Source of the DNA: Motacilla alba alba
Lineage: Eukaryota; Chordata; Aves; Passeriformes; Motacillidae
Assembly: GCF_015832195.1 (NCBI RefSeq)
Contig: NC_052019.1
Span: 47,061,016-47,125,015, forward strand
DNA: 64,000 nt
Reading direction: 5' to 3'
In this document: in pieces, positions 12,201-26,900 of the stretch
Position numbering within the stretch: position 1 is the first letter of the stretch
How the letters are laid out: every line of letters starts with the position of its first letter
Translations under genes and position numbers: made by a program
Notes under the pieces: generated by a model
What the model was told of the DNA's origin: nothing
Seen by the model: the letters and a program-made list of their open reading frames with translations, nothing else
The model's database searches: none

Positions 12201-14733
12201 ACTTATAATTAATCAAAAATAAGCAGGATTAAACTGCCACATTTTACTATGCAGGGCGGCTATGAGCAAAGCTTCACATAAACCTTTCAGGACTGATGCT
12301 GTTCAACTTATTTTCTGGCAAATTTTCTGGAAAATGGGCACAGAAATTTTTACAAAAATTTATTCACAACCCTAAAAACTTAAGTGGACCACGGAGTTGC
12401 AGTAAATGCCACTATACTCACCACCTGAGAGATGAATCCCATGGGTAAAATTTCATTTCTAATAGTGTAAAGCAATAATATGGCACCATGTGGTGGCAAT
12501 TTGGCACATAAGTGATAACCTGTAATTTGGAGTAAATTTAGCTATCTTTCATGGTGAAGCAGCAGCAGAGAGACAAAAATTAAATACTGAGAACCTATTA
12601 AAAATCTAAGTGGAATATCAGGAAGTGAAAAAAAACAACAGAGGGTATTTTTAAACTGGTTCTAATCTCATGGTGCTGGGTAGCTGTTAAAAGATATAAA
12701 AGCAGTCAGGATTAAATGTAGAAGAGATGGTCATAACACCAGAACTGCTTAAATACAGGAGAAAGTAAATAGAATGCAAAGACACAGTTTGGAAAAGAGA
12801 TGCCTCTGGGAGAACAGGACAGAGAGAAAGAAAGTACTGAAGAGTCAGAAGAAGGTGGGTGGGGAGCAGTCGCTCAGTGTTGCTGTAGAAGAAGAGCCAA
12901 GAGCAGACAGTGTGAAATTATCAGACAGCCAGGAACTACTTTTTCATGTTGTGGAGCTCATTGCCACATGATGCTGTGAGAGCCATGTGTGGGAACTGCT
13001 CATATGGAGAGGAGACAGGCATGGAGACGAGAGATGGCACTGGTAGGCACTGAACTTCCAGCCTCAGATGTGTCTAAGTGGCTGTTGGCTGAAGCTGGGA
13101 GAATGCACCTGGGAGAAGTCCTTCTGTGCTTGCCTATAATCTTATTCCTCTGAGTACTTGCATCTAGCTGGATGCTGGCCTGGCCACTTTTCTCTGATAG
13201 GTTATAGCAACTTTTATGTACTTGTGTAGTTTTTTTCTTTATCAGTATCATAAGTAGCCCCGCTTGTTGCCTCAATTTATCAGGAAACTTAAGCATATCT
13301 GGGTCAATGTAAGCATTTGTGGTTTGTGTACTTCTGTTAGGATGTGCATAATATACAAATATTATGCAAAAACTGAACCACTGAGCTGAATCCAATCCTT
13401 GGGTCAATGACAGTGGGCACTGATTTTCTTATCCTCTCCAATGCCAATGGACATCAGTGTTAACACTCCCATGAATGCCAGTGTGGCTTTGTTATCCACA
13501 TTTTTAGTCAAAATGTTAAACAGTCCAAAGAGATTGCTGCAGCAAATGGAAAATATTACTACAATGAAAAGGAAATGGAAAAAAGAAGAAAGAGGCAAAG
13601 AGGCTTAGAACAGATTCACGAAGTATGTAGGATACACAAGTCAGAGGAGACTTTTCAAAGACTTTTGCAAAAATGTAATCAGCTACAGAAGTAATACTTT
13701 CCAAAAAGGGTAAGATTTTCAAGTCATTCATTAATCCGAATAAAGATTTTTTTTTTTGGGGGGGGGGTGTCTTTTTGCTTTTCTTTCTGGTTTCCTCAAG
13801 AATTTTGCTAATGAGTAAATCCTTCTCTTGCATATTATCATTATACACAGGACTGAGTATCTTCAAATTTTTGAAAAGTCCAATGTTTCCAAAGTTGTTA
13901 TAGTTTTGATGGAAACCACCCTGATGCCAGGGAAGTACAGGGTTGGTTGGCTCTGTCTACAAACAGATAAAAAAAGCTGAGGACAAAGAACAACTCAGGA
14001 TTACAGTCAAACTCCAATAATCTCATGTTTTATCTTTGAAGTCAATTTGACCAGAGGTTTTAGGAACCTAAATAGAATTCAGTGTTGTAAGTGCTGATAT
14101 GTGTGTGTTTGTGTGCATGTCTTTCCCTGCTTTCACCAGATCCTTCTCTGCATCAGGCAAAAGCTGGAGTTCACAAAATATTGTGTTCCCTCTGTTGTTT
14201 TCCCCTTGCAGCAGTCTCTGGTTACCATCTTTGACTTAATGAGTATGATAGTTTTTAAAAAAATTTTTAGACCCTCCTTTGATCTTCTCTTCCACCTGCA
14301 AACTCCAAAAGAGTTAAAAGCTGTGGTTAACCCACTTGTTTAAATACTTTGGCATTCAAACTTGTATTCCAACCATGCAGGTTCAGTAAAAAACTTGCCA
14401 GGGGTGCTGCCTCTCCACTGTGCTTGACAGCAAGGTGTGACATCTTGTGACCAGTTGATTGATGTGAAGATACTTGGTGCATTTATGGCTAATGCAGTAC
14501 ATGAATTTTGGTAGATGAGACCAAGACCAGTCTGCTCCCTTCTCTAAAGCACATGTGGAAAGGAACTTGCTATCCTGAAATTTTCTGCTTGCTAAAATCT
14601 CTGACGCCTTTTTTTGCTGGTGAAAAAAAAATCCCAGCTAATGGTGTGTATTTGTTCATTCTGCTCATTCTGTTCATTTTGTGCATATGGTGTATTAGCT
14701 ATCTGAGCAAAGCATTTTCAATGGCTCTGTGAA

Positions 14734-14797
14734 ATAGTATTTTATAGGGCCACAAATACTATAGTATTTTATGGTGTTATATGGGGCCACAAATGCT
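14734..14797 (+). repeat. imperfect tandem duplication in intron 1
   Basis: A 27-base unit starting ATAGTATTTTAT and containing GGGCCACAAAT is followed at once by a second copy with the same ends, carrying roughly 9-10 extra bases (about GGTGTTAT) in the middle. This looks like a local slippage duplication with a later indel. Confidence 0.7.
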
Positions 14798-16870
14798 TTG
14801 TTGATTGGACTTCAAGCATAATACTTGGTTGGCTCAGTCATCAGTTATGCTAAATTTCTATGGCATTGATTCCAAAAGCCTGTCAGTGTATGCCATCTGA
14901 ATTTCCCCATCAGTAAAATGCTCCTCTTTGAAACAAATGTATGATATTTTAAGGAACTAAAAGTGCTTGGAAGATGATAACGTAGATGACCAATCCAAAC
15001 ATTTACACAATGGGGAGTATTTTTAGAGAAGAGGAAGACAGAAGAAATTAAATGTCATAAAGTTTAATAGGAAGTGCACAGGTTGAATATGACCCTACTT
15101 AAGTCAATATGCTTTCAAACAGTAGTTTTTCTAAACATGCCTTGGAATATTTTTATTTTTAAATATGCATAACTAACATAAAAAATCTTGGAATAAAAAG
15201 AACCTAGTTTTTTTCTGTTTAGTTGTTCAATGTAAAAAAAAAAAAAAAGGTGCCGTTTTCACAATTGGTACAGATTCTAAGCAGAACAATATCATAATTT
15301 ATTGCAGAAAGGAAGAATATTTGTTTTGAGAACCTGCATTTGCTCTTGAATCAGCAGGTTATGCAGCATTCATTTCGTATCCTTCTCAGCTTTCATGGTC
15401 TCTCATCCATCTCTTTCTGATATTATATTAAACTCTTGAGTGTATAGAAATTTAGGTTCCCAGGACTCTGAGTTAGACTGGAACTCAATTCATCTGACAG
15501 ACTTTGGAAACTGGGACTGTAATTCCCAGTTCATTTAGATACTTAATGATCATTCAATCTTCTGTCTGTGTTTCTACTTGCTCACTCACTTTTTACACAG
15601 TAGGAGTCAGTCAGTCTTCAGATCAGAAGCATATGGTACCCCTCCAGCAGACAAACATTTTCCACCAACATTTTGAAGAGAATGAAAATCTAAATAAATA
15701 ACCCCCAAGGCAGAAAGCAGCCTATTCACCAAACAGCAATTCCACAGGAAAAATAAATGTTCAGCAAAGTGATCTTTCATTTGAAAATTGGATCCAGACT
15801 CTACAAACTGGGAAGGGTGAGCAACTGTGTCATAAGCGGTGCAATGCAGTTTGTTTGCAAAGTGGGCTGCCACAAGGTACTGATGTTCTGCTTATGGGGA
15901 AAAGCAAACTGGGCAAAAGTTAAACTGTTTGTTTGTCAGCAAACTGTTGAAATCATGGTACCATGAATATTATCCTTCATGAATTATAAATGGTTAATGC
16001 ATATGGACCATCCACCAGCTACCAGAACGATGCAATTCAGAACAGATTCATCTTTCAACACTTTGTTTTGAAAAGTGTAGATTTTTGTTTTTTGAAGAAA
16101 GATGGTAAAATCTGAAAGGCAAACAAAAATTAGTCTTTTAGGAGGGTCAGACACATAGTTCCATGTTTATCTTTTGCTCTAATATTGTTGTTATTTGGTA
16201 AATTAATCGTTGTTGCTTTGAGTTTTTTTGCAAGGAAATCACTTCTTCCATGGAGCTAACTTTAGTAGTAGTAGTAGAATCTTATTGAGGATGGAGGGAG
16301 GAAAAGTGGTGTAAGGACTTAAGGGCCAGTTATCCTGTCAAAATGCAGTGTTATAACTCGGCTGCCTCTTCCAGCAGCTGTGTGAATTTGAAATCTAAGG
16401 GCTGTTTTCTGAAAAGAAAAATCACTGTAAGCTATTATAATTTAGAAAATACAATTTTTTCCTCAGTTGCGCTGATTTTTTTTCCACCTGTGCAAGTCAT
16501 CTGAATTGAAAGGAAATTTCAACAATACAATACTTGTAAGTTTGTGATACTCACAAGAGCTAAATCCTAGTATCTTTGTGCTTCAGGTTAAGATGAATTT
16601 GTGCTTAAATTGATTTAGCAAGTGATCAGTCAGAAAAAGATTTTAAGAAGGTAACTAAAGCATTTCTACTTTTAAAATACTTCAAAAATTTCAGCCAAGG
16701 ACATAATTTTAGGCATGGAATAGTAAGGACAATATCTATCATTTTCCTACTGTAATAGCATATGTTAATTTGATATTTTTATATTATATATGACTTATAT
16801 ATCTGTGCATATATGCATATATACAAGACCATTTATCATATGTGGATTAAGCAGGAAGTTTGTAATTTAC

Positions 16871-16940
16871 TTTCTGGGTTTGGTTTTTTTTTGTTTTGTT
16901 TTGTTTTGTTTTTTTGGTTTTGTTTTTTTTTTGTTGTTGC
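16871..16940 (+). repeat. (TTTTG)n T-rich simple repeat
   Basis: T-rich tract built from TTTTG units and longer T runs, ending in TTGTTGTTGC. This is low-complexity sequence; the open frames across it on both strands are artefacts. Confidence 0.8.
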
Positions 16941-19731
16941 TGATACTGTGTTGTTATTAGAACTGCTTTTGCAAACTCTAGTATCAGGAAAAGGGAAAAC
17001 ACCATAAAAGTGCAAGAAGTATTGATAAAGACCAAAAACATTCAGTTCTTCTTAGGGAAAAAAAAATCTTTAAAGAAATTAGGTCTTTTGAAAACTAAAT
17101 TATTCATGATTTTTAAATTAACTATTCAGTCCTACTAAATGCTCAAAGCATAGCAAATTTCCTTTTCTAAATAGTTTTGGAGGTAAGGTTGGAGTATGGA
17201 AATAAAGTAAAATTATTATAAACCAGTTTGCTTTAAAAATGGCATAATGTGCTTTCATGTGTATTGTTTTCCAAAGTTTAAATTTAATCCATTCACAAAC
17301 GGGATGAGAATTATTCTATCTTTTGGAGATTAAACCTTTTATGAGATCCAGCTGTGCACTTTTTCTGGTTCACTCATTACCAATAGTAATAATTTTGTGA
17401 TTGCTTTTTGGTCAAGAGCTTTGCTGTTTATGCACATGCAAGAGAAGATTACTGTCTGGATTCAGGTTAATACGTGTGATAAATGAGGAGAAATATTTAC
17501 TGTGTTAAGGAAATTCGGAAAACAACTGATTTTAGATGGATCTGGTGGCACAATTCAACATTATCCCTTACTTCAGCAAACTGATTTCAGGTGGAAAGAC
17601 TAACTAAGACATTTGTAGCACAAAGCTAGCATTTATTTGGCTAAAGAAGCATTGTTGAAACATAAACTAATTCCTACTTGAAGGGACTGCTTTGCCTAAG
17701 GTCCTCCCCCAAAAATAACCACAGTAATAATAAATGTAAGATTGGTCTCATATAGATGTGCAAGAAATGTGAAATGTTAACTACAGTCTGATTCCTTGGT
17801 ACTACTTGTCATATTCCTGTGGAAATTAGTGGGAGATTACAAATTTCTACCAACAGCAAATCTAGCTCTGCAAATAATTTTATATTCTTTTAATTCCTAT
17901 CATTTTAAACCACACTGGCACCAAAAAAAGCCTGCATTGATTCTTTCCTCTTAAAAGTGTGCATCTTGGCATATTTGACATCTAGCAGTAGTTAGGAATG
18001 CCAGCCAGCCTTCCATGTCTTTTTGTATAAAGTTGTATGTTAGTTGAAACTGCCTTACAAATATATGTTGTCTTTGTCGTACCCCTCAGCTTCAGAGCCA
18101 CATTTTAAAACAAGGCTATAAGGGTTGTTTGCTTGTATAGACAGATCTGTTAGCTGGTGTTTCTGTCTTGTGTTTATCACGAAAACTCGTTGGAAAACTC
18201 AGTTATATCAAATTATTTCTAAACCACTTCCTACTTGGTAAGGTAAGGATGGAATTGATAAAACAAAGAAGTGTTCATTTGATATGTGGTTTTGTGACTC
18301 ACTGGGTAAAACTATTTATGCTGTGTGACTACAGTAGGTTTTCAAACAACATCAAGGAGATATTTATTGGCACCGCTGTTTTTGTGGCACTGAGAAAAGA
18401 ATAAATAAGTGTAAAGGACCAGCTGTTTGAAGTTCTTCTAGGAGAATTTCAATCCCATATTTTCCAACAATGTGAATGAGTCTGCATTTGAATGCTAAAC
18501 CAGAAAGGTTTATAGTGCATATGGTACCTATTTGAATTTTTTAAATGTCTAATTTCTGCTGTGGAAATGGAGGCCAGCTTGAGTTATTTATTGTGGGATG
18601 CAGAAGGAAATCACGACCCTTTGCAGGGACACGTTAGAATCCCTGCACCATTCAGCCAGTTTTCTCCTGTCACACCTACTTAAATTTTCAAAAAGAAGCT
18701 TTAATGTATTGAGTGTGCTCTGGATCTTACTAGTTCCGAGCACTTATGACAGCTTTCAGAGATTGCTGGTGGCTCCCAGTAGATTGTAATTCTAGAAACA
18801 GGAGCCTGATGCTAAGCATCACCACCTGTTCCCCATTATTTTCCTTCAGAAGAAAACAATGCAAGTATAAGATTACATACTAATGGAACTCATTTTCACT
18901 AAATAAGGTACATTTGGTCACATGTTATTTGGTGGCCCATAAAAGAAAAAGAGGAAAATAGTATGCTGTTTTCAAAAGGGAGAAGCAAATAAAACTTAAA
19001 TTCAGAGTTTCGTAACTAGGATGGCTAAACCAAATTTTTCCACGGCAGGTACACCAATATACACTATGTAAGTACATACAGATTGCTTGTTGGAATAGCT
19101 GTGTTTTCAATTTGATTTGTTGTCATATCCTAAAAGGCTTTGGACTTCATTCATCTCTTTGTAAATCCCCTTTAGAGCTAGATTTGAACCTTTTTGGCAT
19201 TTGCGCTGAATTCCTATTTCTGCTTTGCTTAGAGCAATGCAGGTCTCATCTCTAACCAAGGTTTCTCTACTGCCCCTCAGTAGAAAAAAATATAAGTAGA
19301 TATAGCACGGTTATAATGATACTTGCAAGTTAAGTAGTTGTTTGCTATATTCTGTTATCACTTGCCATACACCAGCGTGGTCCCACGTTATATCTCTGCC
19401 ATGTAGTCATGTGACATATATCTAGGTAATGAAGGAATGTTTACAATGAACTCATCACTGCTTTTCTCATAGGTGTTAGTATGCACACGTAGGCAGTACA
19501 TTTTTCAAGCATGGGAGCATGTGTATGTCTCCCTCCCTTGGAATCCTGAACGTGTTAGCATTCACGTAGAACCTGTGATCACCTGGCCCGCTCGGGGTAC
19601 TCACCAGTCCTGCTTTGGAGTGCAGACCAGCCTCTAAATTGTATCTATATATCTGCTTCTTAGCACTTATGGTTGCTGGTTTTCCTTTTGCTAATATCTT
19701 ATTCCCAAGACCATTCTATAAAAACAGCTTC

Positions 19732-19759
19732 TTTTTTTTTTTTTTTTTTTTTTTTTTTT
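19732..19759 (+). repeat. poly-T run
   Basis: Uninterrupted run of 28 T residues. On the - strand it could be an A tail of an old retroposed sequence, but no recognisable retroposon body adjoins it. Confidence 0.9.
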
Positions 19760-22700
19760 GTAAGAAGTTTTTTCCTGCTAGTGTTGATTGGTGATTCTTC
19801 TCTGAGCATCCATGTCAGACTGTTGGTAGCCTTTCAATAGTCTTGCTTCTTGCAAACTCTTAGTAAAAAGTGGTGGGTTTTTTGAGATAGCATACTTTTT
19901 GAGGTGTATAATTTCCTGATTTTTGCAAACAACGTTCAGCAGTTAATTGAATAGCAGCAAATTAAGGGTGACTCTACTAACTTCTTGCACCTTTTGGGAG
20001 ATGAAATGTTATTAGCAGTGCTTCTTTGCTGTGTTTGTGCTTGGGAGACAAACCCTTCAGTCAGTAATCCCATCAAAATGAATGGGGTCATGTGTGTGGG
20101 ACACTTTGTAGCTACTTAAAATGATTTTCTGGAGTAGGTTTGGTGGCTGTATGAGGCAGCCGAAATGGAAGTACTGTCTCAGCCATAATTACCAATGGAA
20201 AACACTTAGGATCGAGTCTTTGATCTGGTTTATTCTCTCAGATATGTTTGTTCCATAGTATTGGACTGGATTCCTAACTCTGAAACTGAGGTTTTGCACA
20301 GAGGAAGCAGAAATGGATTTATGGAGTGCTCTATAGCTGCTTTTTGAATGAAGTACTGCTATAATGACATATATTCAGAGACTACGTTTGTCTGCAAATC
20401 AGATTATTTAAGTTTTTAAGAGTTTTATTTCAGATGTACCAAATGGATTTTGGTGGACATTGTCAGACCATGACATTACTCAGTACATGGATAAGTGGAT
20501 GTGGTGTTCCTGAAAAATTGACAGACATGGTCTTAGCTTTTCTGTGATCAAAACAAAGCTTTTCTATGCCTCTTTTCAAAAGTATGTCCAAGTTGCTTCA
20601 AAGAAACTAAAAGTGAATGCTTCCAACCAGCAGAAAATTTTCATTTCATAATTTTTCTTCTGTCACATATTGGTGACTGGCTCTTCAAATCTTTTATCAT
20701 GAGCTAAATCTGTAATAAGTAAATCTATTCTGAAGCTCAGTGAAACCATGGGATCACTGTGAGGACTACTCACTTTTGGGAGAAAATACAAGATCATGGC
20801 TTTTTAGCCTTTTGATTTACCAAATAACTTTAAAGCTTAATTCTGATTTTGGCTGAGAAATCCCCTTTGTTAGCCAGACACAAAATTTCTGTTTGTTTAC
20901 CTCAGGTTTTTTCTCACAGAGCAGATAGCAGCAGTGCTGGATTCAACATCTAAAAGCTCTCTGGCACGATGGGTGCCTGCACCCAGCCTGGTAAGCCCTG
21001 TAGCTTTACTGTTACTCGTGTAGCTTGCTAATAAAAACAGTGATCTGGGAGAGTCATGAGCAGAGTTCTGCCTAATGGAGTCTCATTTAAGCTGTGGCTT
21101 GCTGCTTTTCTTTTGAACTTCTCAAAAGTCTTTCTTGAGTTACACTCGATAGGAATGATAAGTGTACTGCTGCACGTTCCTCAGCAAATCTGTAACACAC
21201 AGGGTGTTTTTCCACTTAGATGTGTGTGTATTTACATGGAAGTTGGGCCTAAGACAGAGTCATGTTTCCAGACCAGATGTACTTTGACTTGAAGACTCTA
21301 AGATCATTACCTTTGATTTTTGGTGCATTGTAAACAACTGTGGCTTAGGCATTGGTAAAAAGCAGCTGACACTGAAAATAAATGAGGAAAGAAAGTCAGC
21401 AAATGTTCGTATAAATTGCTGAAAGAGGTGGTGGGGAGGATACAGACGTTTGTATTTTGCTCTTAGCATGCACTCTCTACAGGCCATCAGTCAACAAATG
21501 GCTGGGTCTTAGTGGTGTGACAAATTGTTTCACTGCTGCTAATGCTGATATTTGTCACTGCCTTCCATCTCGCTTCACTCAGGTTTATGATGATTTAAAA
21601 CTGCAGCAGAGGAGTAGGTCAGTGATTGCAAGGGGGTGAAGACCAACTTTGTCCTCTGTTTAAAGGAAAATGGACTAATTGCACTAGGATGTGCTTCTTC
21701 CTGTTTTTTTCCAGGTCTCATGATCAAGCATGGTAAGTCTTGCTAATACAAGACAAGGAAAAACAAGAAAATATTTCAAAAGGGATGTTTTGGAGCAGAA
21801 TGATTATGTTCTCTCAGAATGTGTTGGAAAAACATCAAAATAGCAATGTAGTTGTATTTTATGTTCAAGAACTATTCTGAAGTATACACAGACCTAATTG
21901 ATAGACAGTACACTAATGACATATTTCTGAGGGACTACTCAGTATCCATGCTCATGCTCTTTCACACAGTCCACCTGTAGGCTTCAGCCTGAACTGAGGA
22001 AAAAAAATCTCTTTTATTGAATAAACCTGGATAAATACACTTACATTAGATTAAATCTTTGAAAGTACACCATGTGCTATCTAAGGCTTGAGCTAAGTAT
22101 TGAGTAATTAATATACCCCATTGTTGCAGGTGAAGGTAGCCTGACCCTCTCAAACCAAGAATTTTGACTGATCATTTACTTATACTGACAAAGTTTACCC
22201 CTCTAAAATATATTATCTCTTGGCTGTTAACCCTTTAAGATAAGAACTGACTTGCCTTTGGGCCAAGTCCTGAAGTGACATGCTTAAGTGAGGTTCTTTA
22301 GATTAAAATGAGAATAGTGAACCAAAATGACCAATTATGGGTTTTCAGGCAGAAAGTAGCACAAGGCTGTACCCCAGTGCCTCAGTTTAGAGAGATCCTC
22401 TGAGTAGGCAAAGCACTGAATGCTCCTATCTCGTATGAACCTTTGAGTTGGTTTCAAGGAAAATCCACCAGATTTATGAAAAAATCGTAACTGTTAAACA
22501 GTGGTACTTAGCTACTTTATGGGCTGATTTTCCTACTTGGGAGAAACTTCTTAGGACAATAGGAATTGTGCCTGTTTTGAGAATGAGTGGTCTGTGGAAA
22601 AGGGGTCATTTTCTGTCTTGGTTTGGGTTTTTTTCCCCTTGTGATTTTTCACAAAATATGCAAACATTCAGGTGAATTTAGTCACTTGGCTATGCCAAGA

Positions 22701-23904
22701 ACTGCCTAGTGGGTTTTGCAGCTCTTCCAGCAGAGCAGGTGCGTAACCACCGCTGATGTAAGAGTTGGTTCAGTGCAGGTGGAGAGAGATCCTCAGGGCC
22801 AGTTGCTCATCAGAGCTAAAGACATGGCCCAAAGGGAAATGTGCTGTCTCGTTGTTTTAGTTCCAATGTATTCTGAGCAATCCTGTCTCTTGGAGATTTA
22901 GAAGAGCAGGAAACTGAAGGGGAATTGCTTGACTTGGGAAATACCCTTCTCATGACTAAGGAAAACCACCTAATGATCATTGCTTTTCTGTGATGAATTA
23001 CTTTTAATTCTTGTCAGCCTGGTCTGTTTTTCTGCCTCCTTGTCATGTAGGAAAATAATCTGTTGCCCAATAGGTGAATCATGCTTTGTGTACAGTAAAC
23101 TATTACAAATGTACATATATTGTCAGAAATATAAATATGTAAATAACATGAAAGGATCTGAATAACATCACTACTACTAGTTGAACTACCCAAGACTTAG
23201 TTATAAATAGTTTTATCTGTCTAACTGAATTTTTTTCCCCCTGGAGTGTCATATGAAGTATAGGGAAACAGTAAGTTGTATCTCCATATCTGCCATATCT
23301 TCCAGCAAACACTGTAGCAAAAAGTAAGGAAGGAAATCTTCTCTTGTCATAATTACATAGCCATGGTCAATGTTTGATTTCAGCATGAAATTTAAGGAGA
23401 ACTTTGCACATAGACATGCTCTAAAAGATTTTTGCCAGTTGTTAAATAAATAGAGTTTGTCTGTAAAATATGCTTTTAAAAATCAAGTTATTTCTCTAAA
23501 ATATACTTCCATGGCTATCACTCAAGAGTAGGATACATTTTTTCCTACTTGGCTGGTAAATATGCCCATCTTGATTTGTGTTTGTGTCTCTGTAAAGGAG
23601 ATAATTGTTGCAGTCACTATCACTTATATTTAGCACATCTGAAAAGGGTACAAATTCAGAAAATAAAAAAATCATACAGTTAAATGAATTATTTCTGTTC
23701 TGTGTACTTCTTATGTGGCCTTGGCACAGCAAGCCATTTATACCTCACTACATTAGGCCCATCTGCTTAAAGGAAATAAGAAAGGAAAAAGAAAAGGCAG
23801 ACAAAAGCAATGAAGTAAAACACTTGAAATCTTTTCTGCCCTTGTTGGTTTTGCTGTGTAGGCTATCTAGCAGGTAAAGAAGTGATCATGTACAATTTTA
23901 AGAA

Positions 23905-23936
23905 AGCACAGCACCTAGACAGCACAGCACCTAGAA
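23905..23936 (+). repeat. 16-bp tandem duplication
   Basis: Two adjacent copies of AGCACAGCACCTAGAC, the second differing only at its last base. A short local duplication inside intron 1. Confidence 0.75.
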
Positions 23937-26900
23937 GCTGCCTCTGGGTGAGGTTACAATGCCAGCAAGAGGAGTTCAGATACAGGATGACTCTACGTTT
24001 GCAATCTGGGGCATATAAATGTGAAAAATGCCTGCTAACGAAGCGTGCAGTACCCTGGGGAATGCAGCTCATGCAGGATAGAAGTTGTCAAGAAGGTGGT
24101 GCAATATTACCATGGTTCCTGCTTCTTTGCCTTTCCTAACAAGAATCAGATATACACGGAAGTTTTCACTACAATACAGTTGCGAGAACTAAAAAGTAGT
24201 ATCAGGTTGCTGCATCTGGCTTAGCTTTAGAAGTGGAAATATAGTAATGGGATAAATGAAAGGGCCACCCACTATAAAGTGTGGGTGACCAGTATAAGGA
24301 AAAAGCACCCCCTCTTTAATGTGTATTTATTCCGAAGGCTGTTACAAAGAAATTGCTCTCAGTCTGATGTAGTGCCAAACATAGGGGATTAAACTTTTTA
24401 ATGACTTTTTGTTGACCAACATCCAAGACATCGAGGAACAAAACAGATTCTGTGACTCCACATAAAGAATATTATTTTCAGACAAGAAGAGAGTGCTTGA
24501 AAACAGAAGTTCAGAAGATAGGATAAAAAGGTAGCAGGGAAGAGGATAAATGCATGTCTCAGCAGCAGAACAGTTTATTTTGAGGGTGGAGAACAGATTT
24601 AGAGCTGATTGCACGTTAAATGCCAGAATTCTAGGTAATTGCTTGCTAACAATGACTAGAATAGGATAATGTCCTTTTTGGCTTGATTCAGAAATTGTGT
24701 AGGATTCTTCTTTCTTCCTTCCCCCTCTCTTTTTTTCTTTCATTTCTCTCAGATTAGGTGGGGTGTTTTTTCCTACAAATTAGATATTTTATGAAGTCCT
24801 GCTGTTCTGTCTCTTTTGTGTTATGGTCCCTAGCACTGAAGGAAGTCTTGCTTGAAAATGGAAAGGGGCCCATAAGATTGAGAAGAGGGTGTAGTCTGAG
24901 TACAGTGTCTGGAATGAAAGATGGTCCCCCAGTGACTATTGCAGACTGAAACTAAGAGCAGTCTCTACTAACTCAGGGGCTGCAGACATAAATGTATTCT
25001 GAAGCCACCCTGTTCTTGCCTCCTGGACTGCATGTGCTCGCTCTCTCTTCTGAGAATTGGGGTCTGGGTTTGTTTGAATTAATAGTGAAGTCATTACACT
25101 ATGTAAATATGTTCGTCTTCATCTGGTTTTACTCACAAGCTATTCTTGCCTTGTTGTGTTGTTCCTGTTTTCTTGTTTGTGCAAAATTAACCAGGAGCAT
25201 TTTAAAAGAAAAGTGGGCAAAAGGGTGAATAGTGTTGAAACCTTGATTGCTACGTTATTTACCACAGGCTGAAGTTTGGTAGGCAGTTCCAACTTAATCA
25301 TATAATAAGAGTACAATGGCATTTTAATGGAGCTTTTAGGAATACTTTCCCTTTGTCATCTTTGGCCTTCTTTGAGTAAACTGTGATAATTTGCCTTAAT
25401 AGCCTAGTATTACAATTTTTCATTTTACTCTTGCTGAGGAGTCAGCTGAGCAGCAGTATGAGTCTAAGCACTTCACAGAAGTTGCCTGTGCCCTCAGGGG
25501 ACTGTGACCAAGTGTTTTCCCAAGACAGCTGCTTTTCTGCAGGTAGTCCCACTGCATAAGCACTGCTGGCTCCTCATCCAAGTGCAACTGCTCCTAGAAT
25601 GAGTCAGGATGAGGAGCTACACTCTCATACTATAATTCTTCCTGGTGCTATGAAAAGGAAAGCCCCAAGCTGCATTATTGACTTGTCCTGTTTCTCAGTC
25701 TCACTCGTGCAGACCAATTGTAAAAACTGAAGAAATACTAACTTTTTTTGTTCCTTTCTTTTTCCTTAAAACTCATGGACTTCTGTGGCAATGTCTCTGA
25801 ATCATCTGTGGTACAAGAGATTGGAAAGTGGGAGCTGGTGCAGGTACCCCAGAGTTGGTTGGTTGTTCTGACATTAAAGCTGGACTGATGGAATTTTGAT
25901 GTCTGATTTCAATTCTCTGTAGGTGCTTTGGCATTCTCAGTTCCCCCTGCAATGGAGCAGTCACAGCATTCATGTTGTAGAGGGGCTCACATAGAACAGG
26001 AAAAGAGGGAAGGTGTTTGGAATATCAGATGACAATGGTGGTTTCTGACACATAGAGAAAGAACTGGGGGTTGGAAGAGGCATATGAGTCAGGTGTTCCC
26101 ACACAGATGACCATCAGGGAATGAGACAATAATGCTGACATTCAGTAATGATGTTAGATTGTGGTCAGCAGTCTGCTGAGGTGGAGACTGCAGTCCCTCC
26201 TTCTCAGACATAAGACATCTGACTGTATCTCCAGCTGCCACAAACTCATGTTTTCAGGGCTGTCCTTTTAAATATGAGAAGCAGAGAAAGCACATTTTGA
26301 AAAATGGTGTCTTAAATGCTTTGTGTTCTGCAATGCAAAGTGTATTCTGTAAGGAATACTAAAGTAATTTCCAGGGTGATGGTTGCAGATGCTGCACAAA
26401 TGTTTATAACCTGAAAGCTTTCTCTCTCCAGGCAGTGTAGCAGACGAAGGAGAGTTTTTGCACTGACTTCAATAAGATAGGTTTTTCTAGAATGTGTGAG
26501 TGTTTGAAAGCAAAGGCAGTTTACTCGCTTAGTAGGAATACTACAGAAGGTAAAGCTGTCATCTCATTTTTCTTGCTCTATATACATGCTTGCAGAGATG
26601 GCTCCCAATAAAAGCTCCACCTTGACTGTGTGCCATGATTTGTAGATGTTCAAACCCAGGTGTTAAGCAGTAACTCATTGCCAGTTTCCAGCAGTGTTAT
26701 TCTACACCCAACCACATCATCTGAGTATTTCCCTCTGGTTTAATACCTGGTACTTTGGGAGCCATAGGGTCCTCTAGCTGTTTTCATCTGGATAGTATTC
26801 TTAGTATTCCAACTGCTCATCCATTGCAGTAAACATGTTGCTCAGAAAGACAGAAGACTCTCATGCTTAAATGGGTGATAAATAGCCAATTACAGACAAA

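Larger units (their letters stand above)
1033..16870 (+). other. DKK2: DKK2 intron 1, 5' part: no gene recognised
   Basis: First half of the 34,541-base intron, which starts GTAGGA. The sequence is mostly unique and AT-rich. Visible structure is limited to an A run at about 1662-1679, a purine tract at 3091-3209, an imperfect tandem duplication at 14734-14797, a (TAG)n stretch at about 16265-16278 and short homopolymers. Open frames here, up to 166 codons at 6170-6670, show no family resemblance and I regard them as chance. Enhancers may be present but cannot be called from one sequence. Confidence 0.85.

Noticed and set aside
24266..24287. 7-bp inverted repeat CACCCAC…GTGGGTG
   Set aside because: A short stem with an 8-base loop is expected by chance in a 64-kb window.
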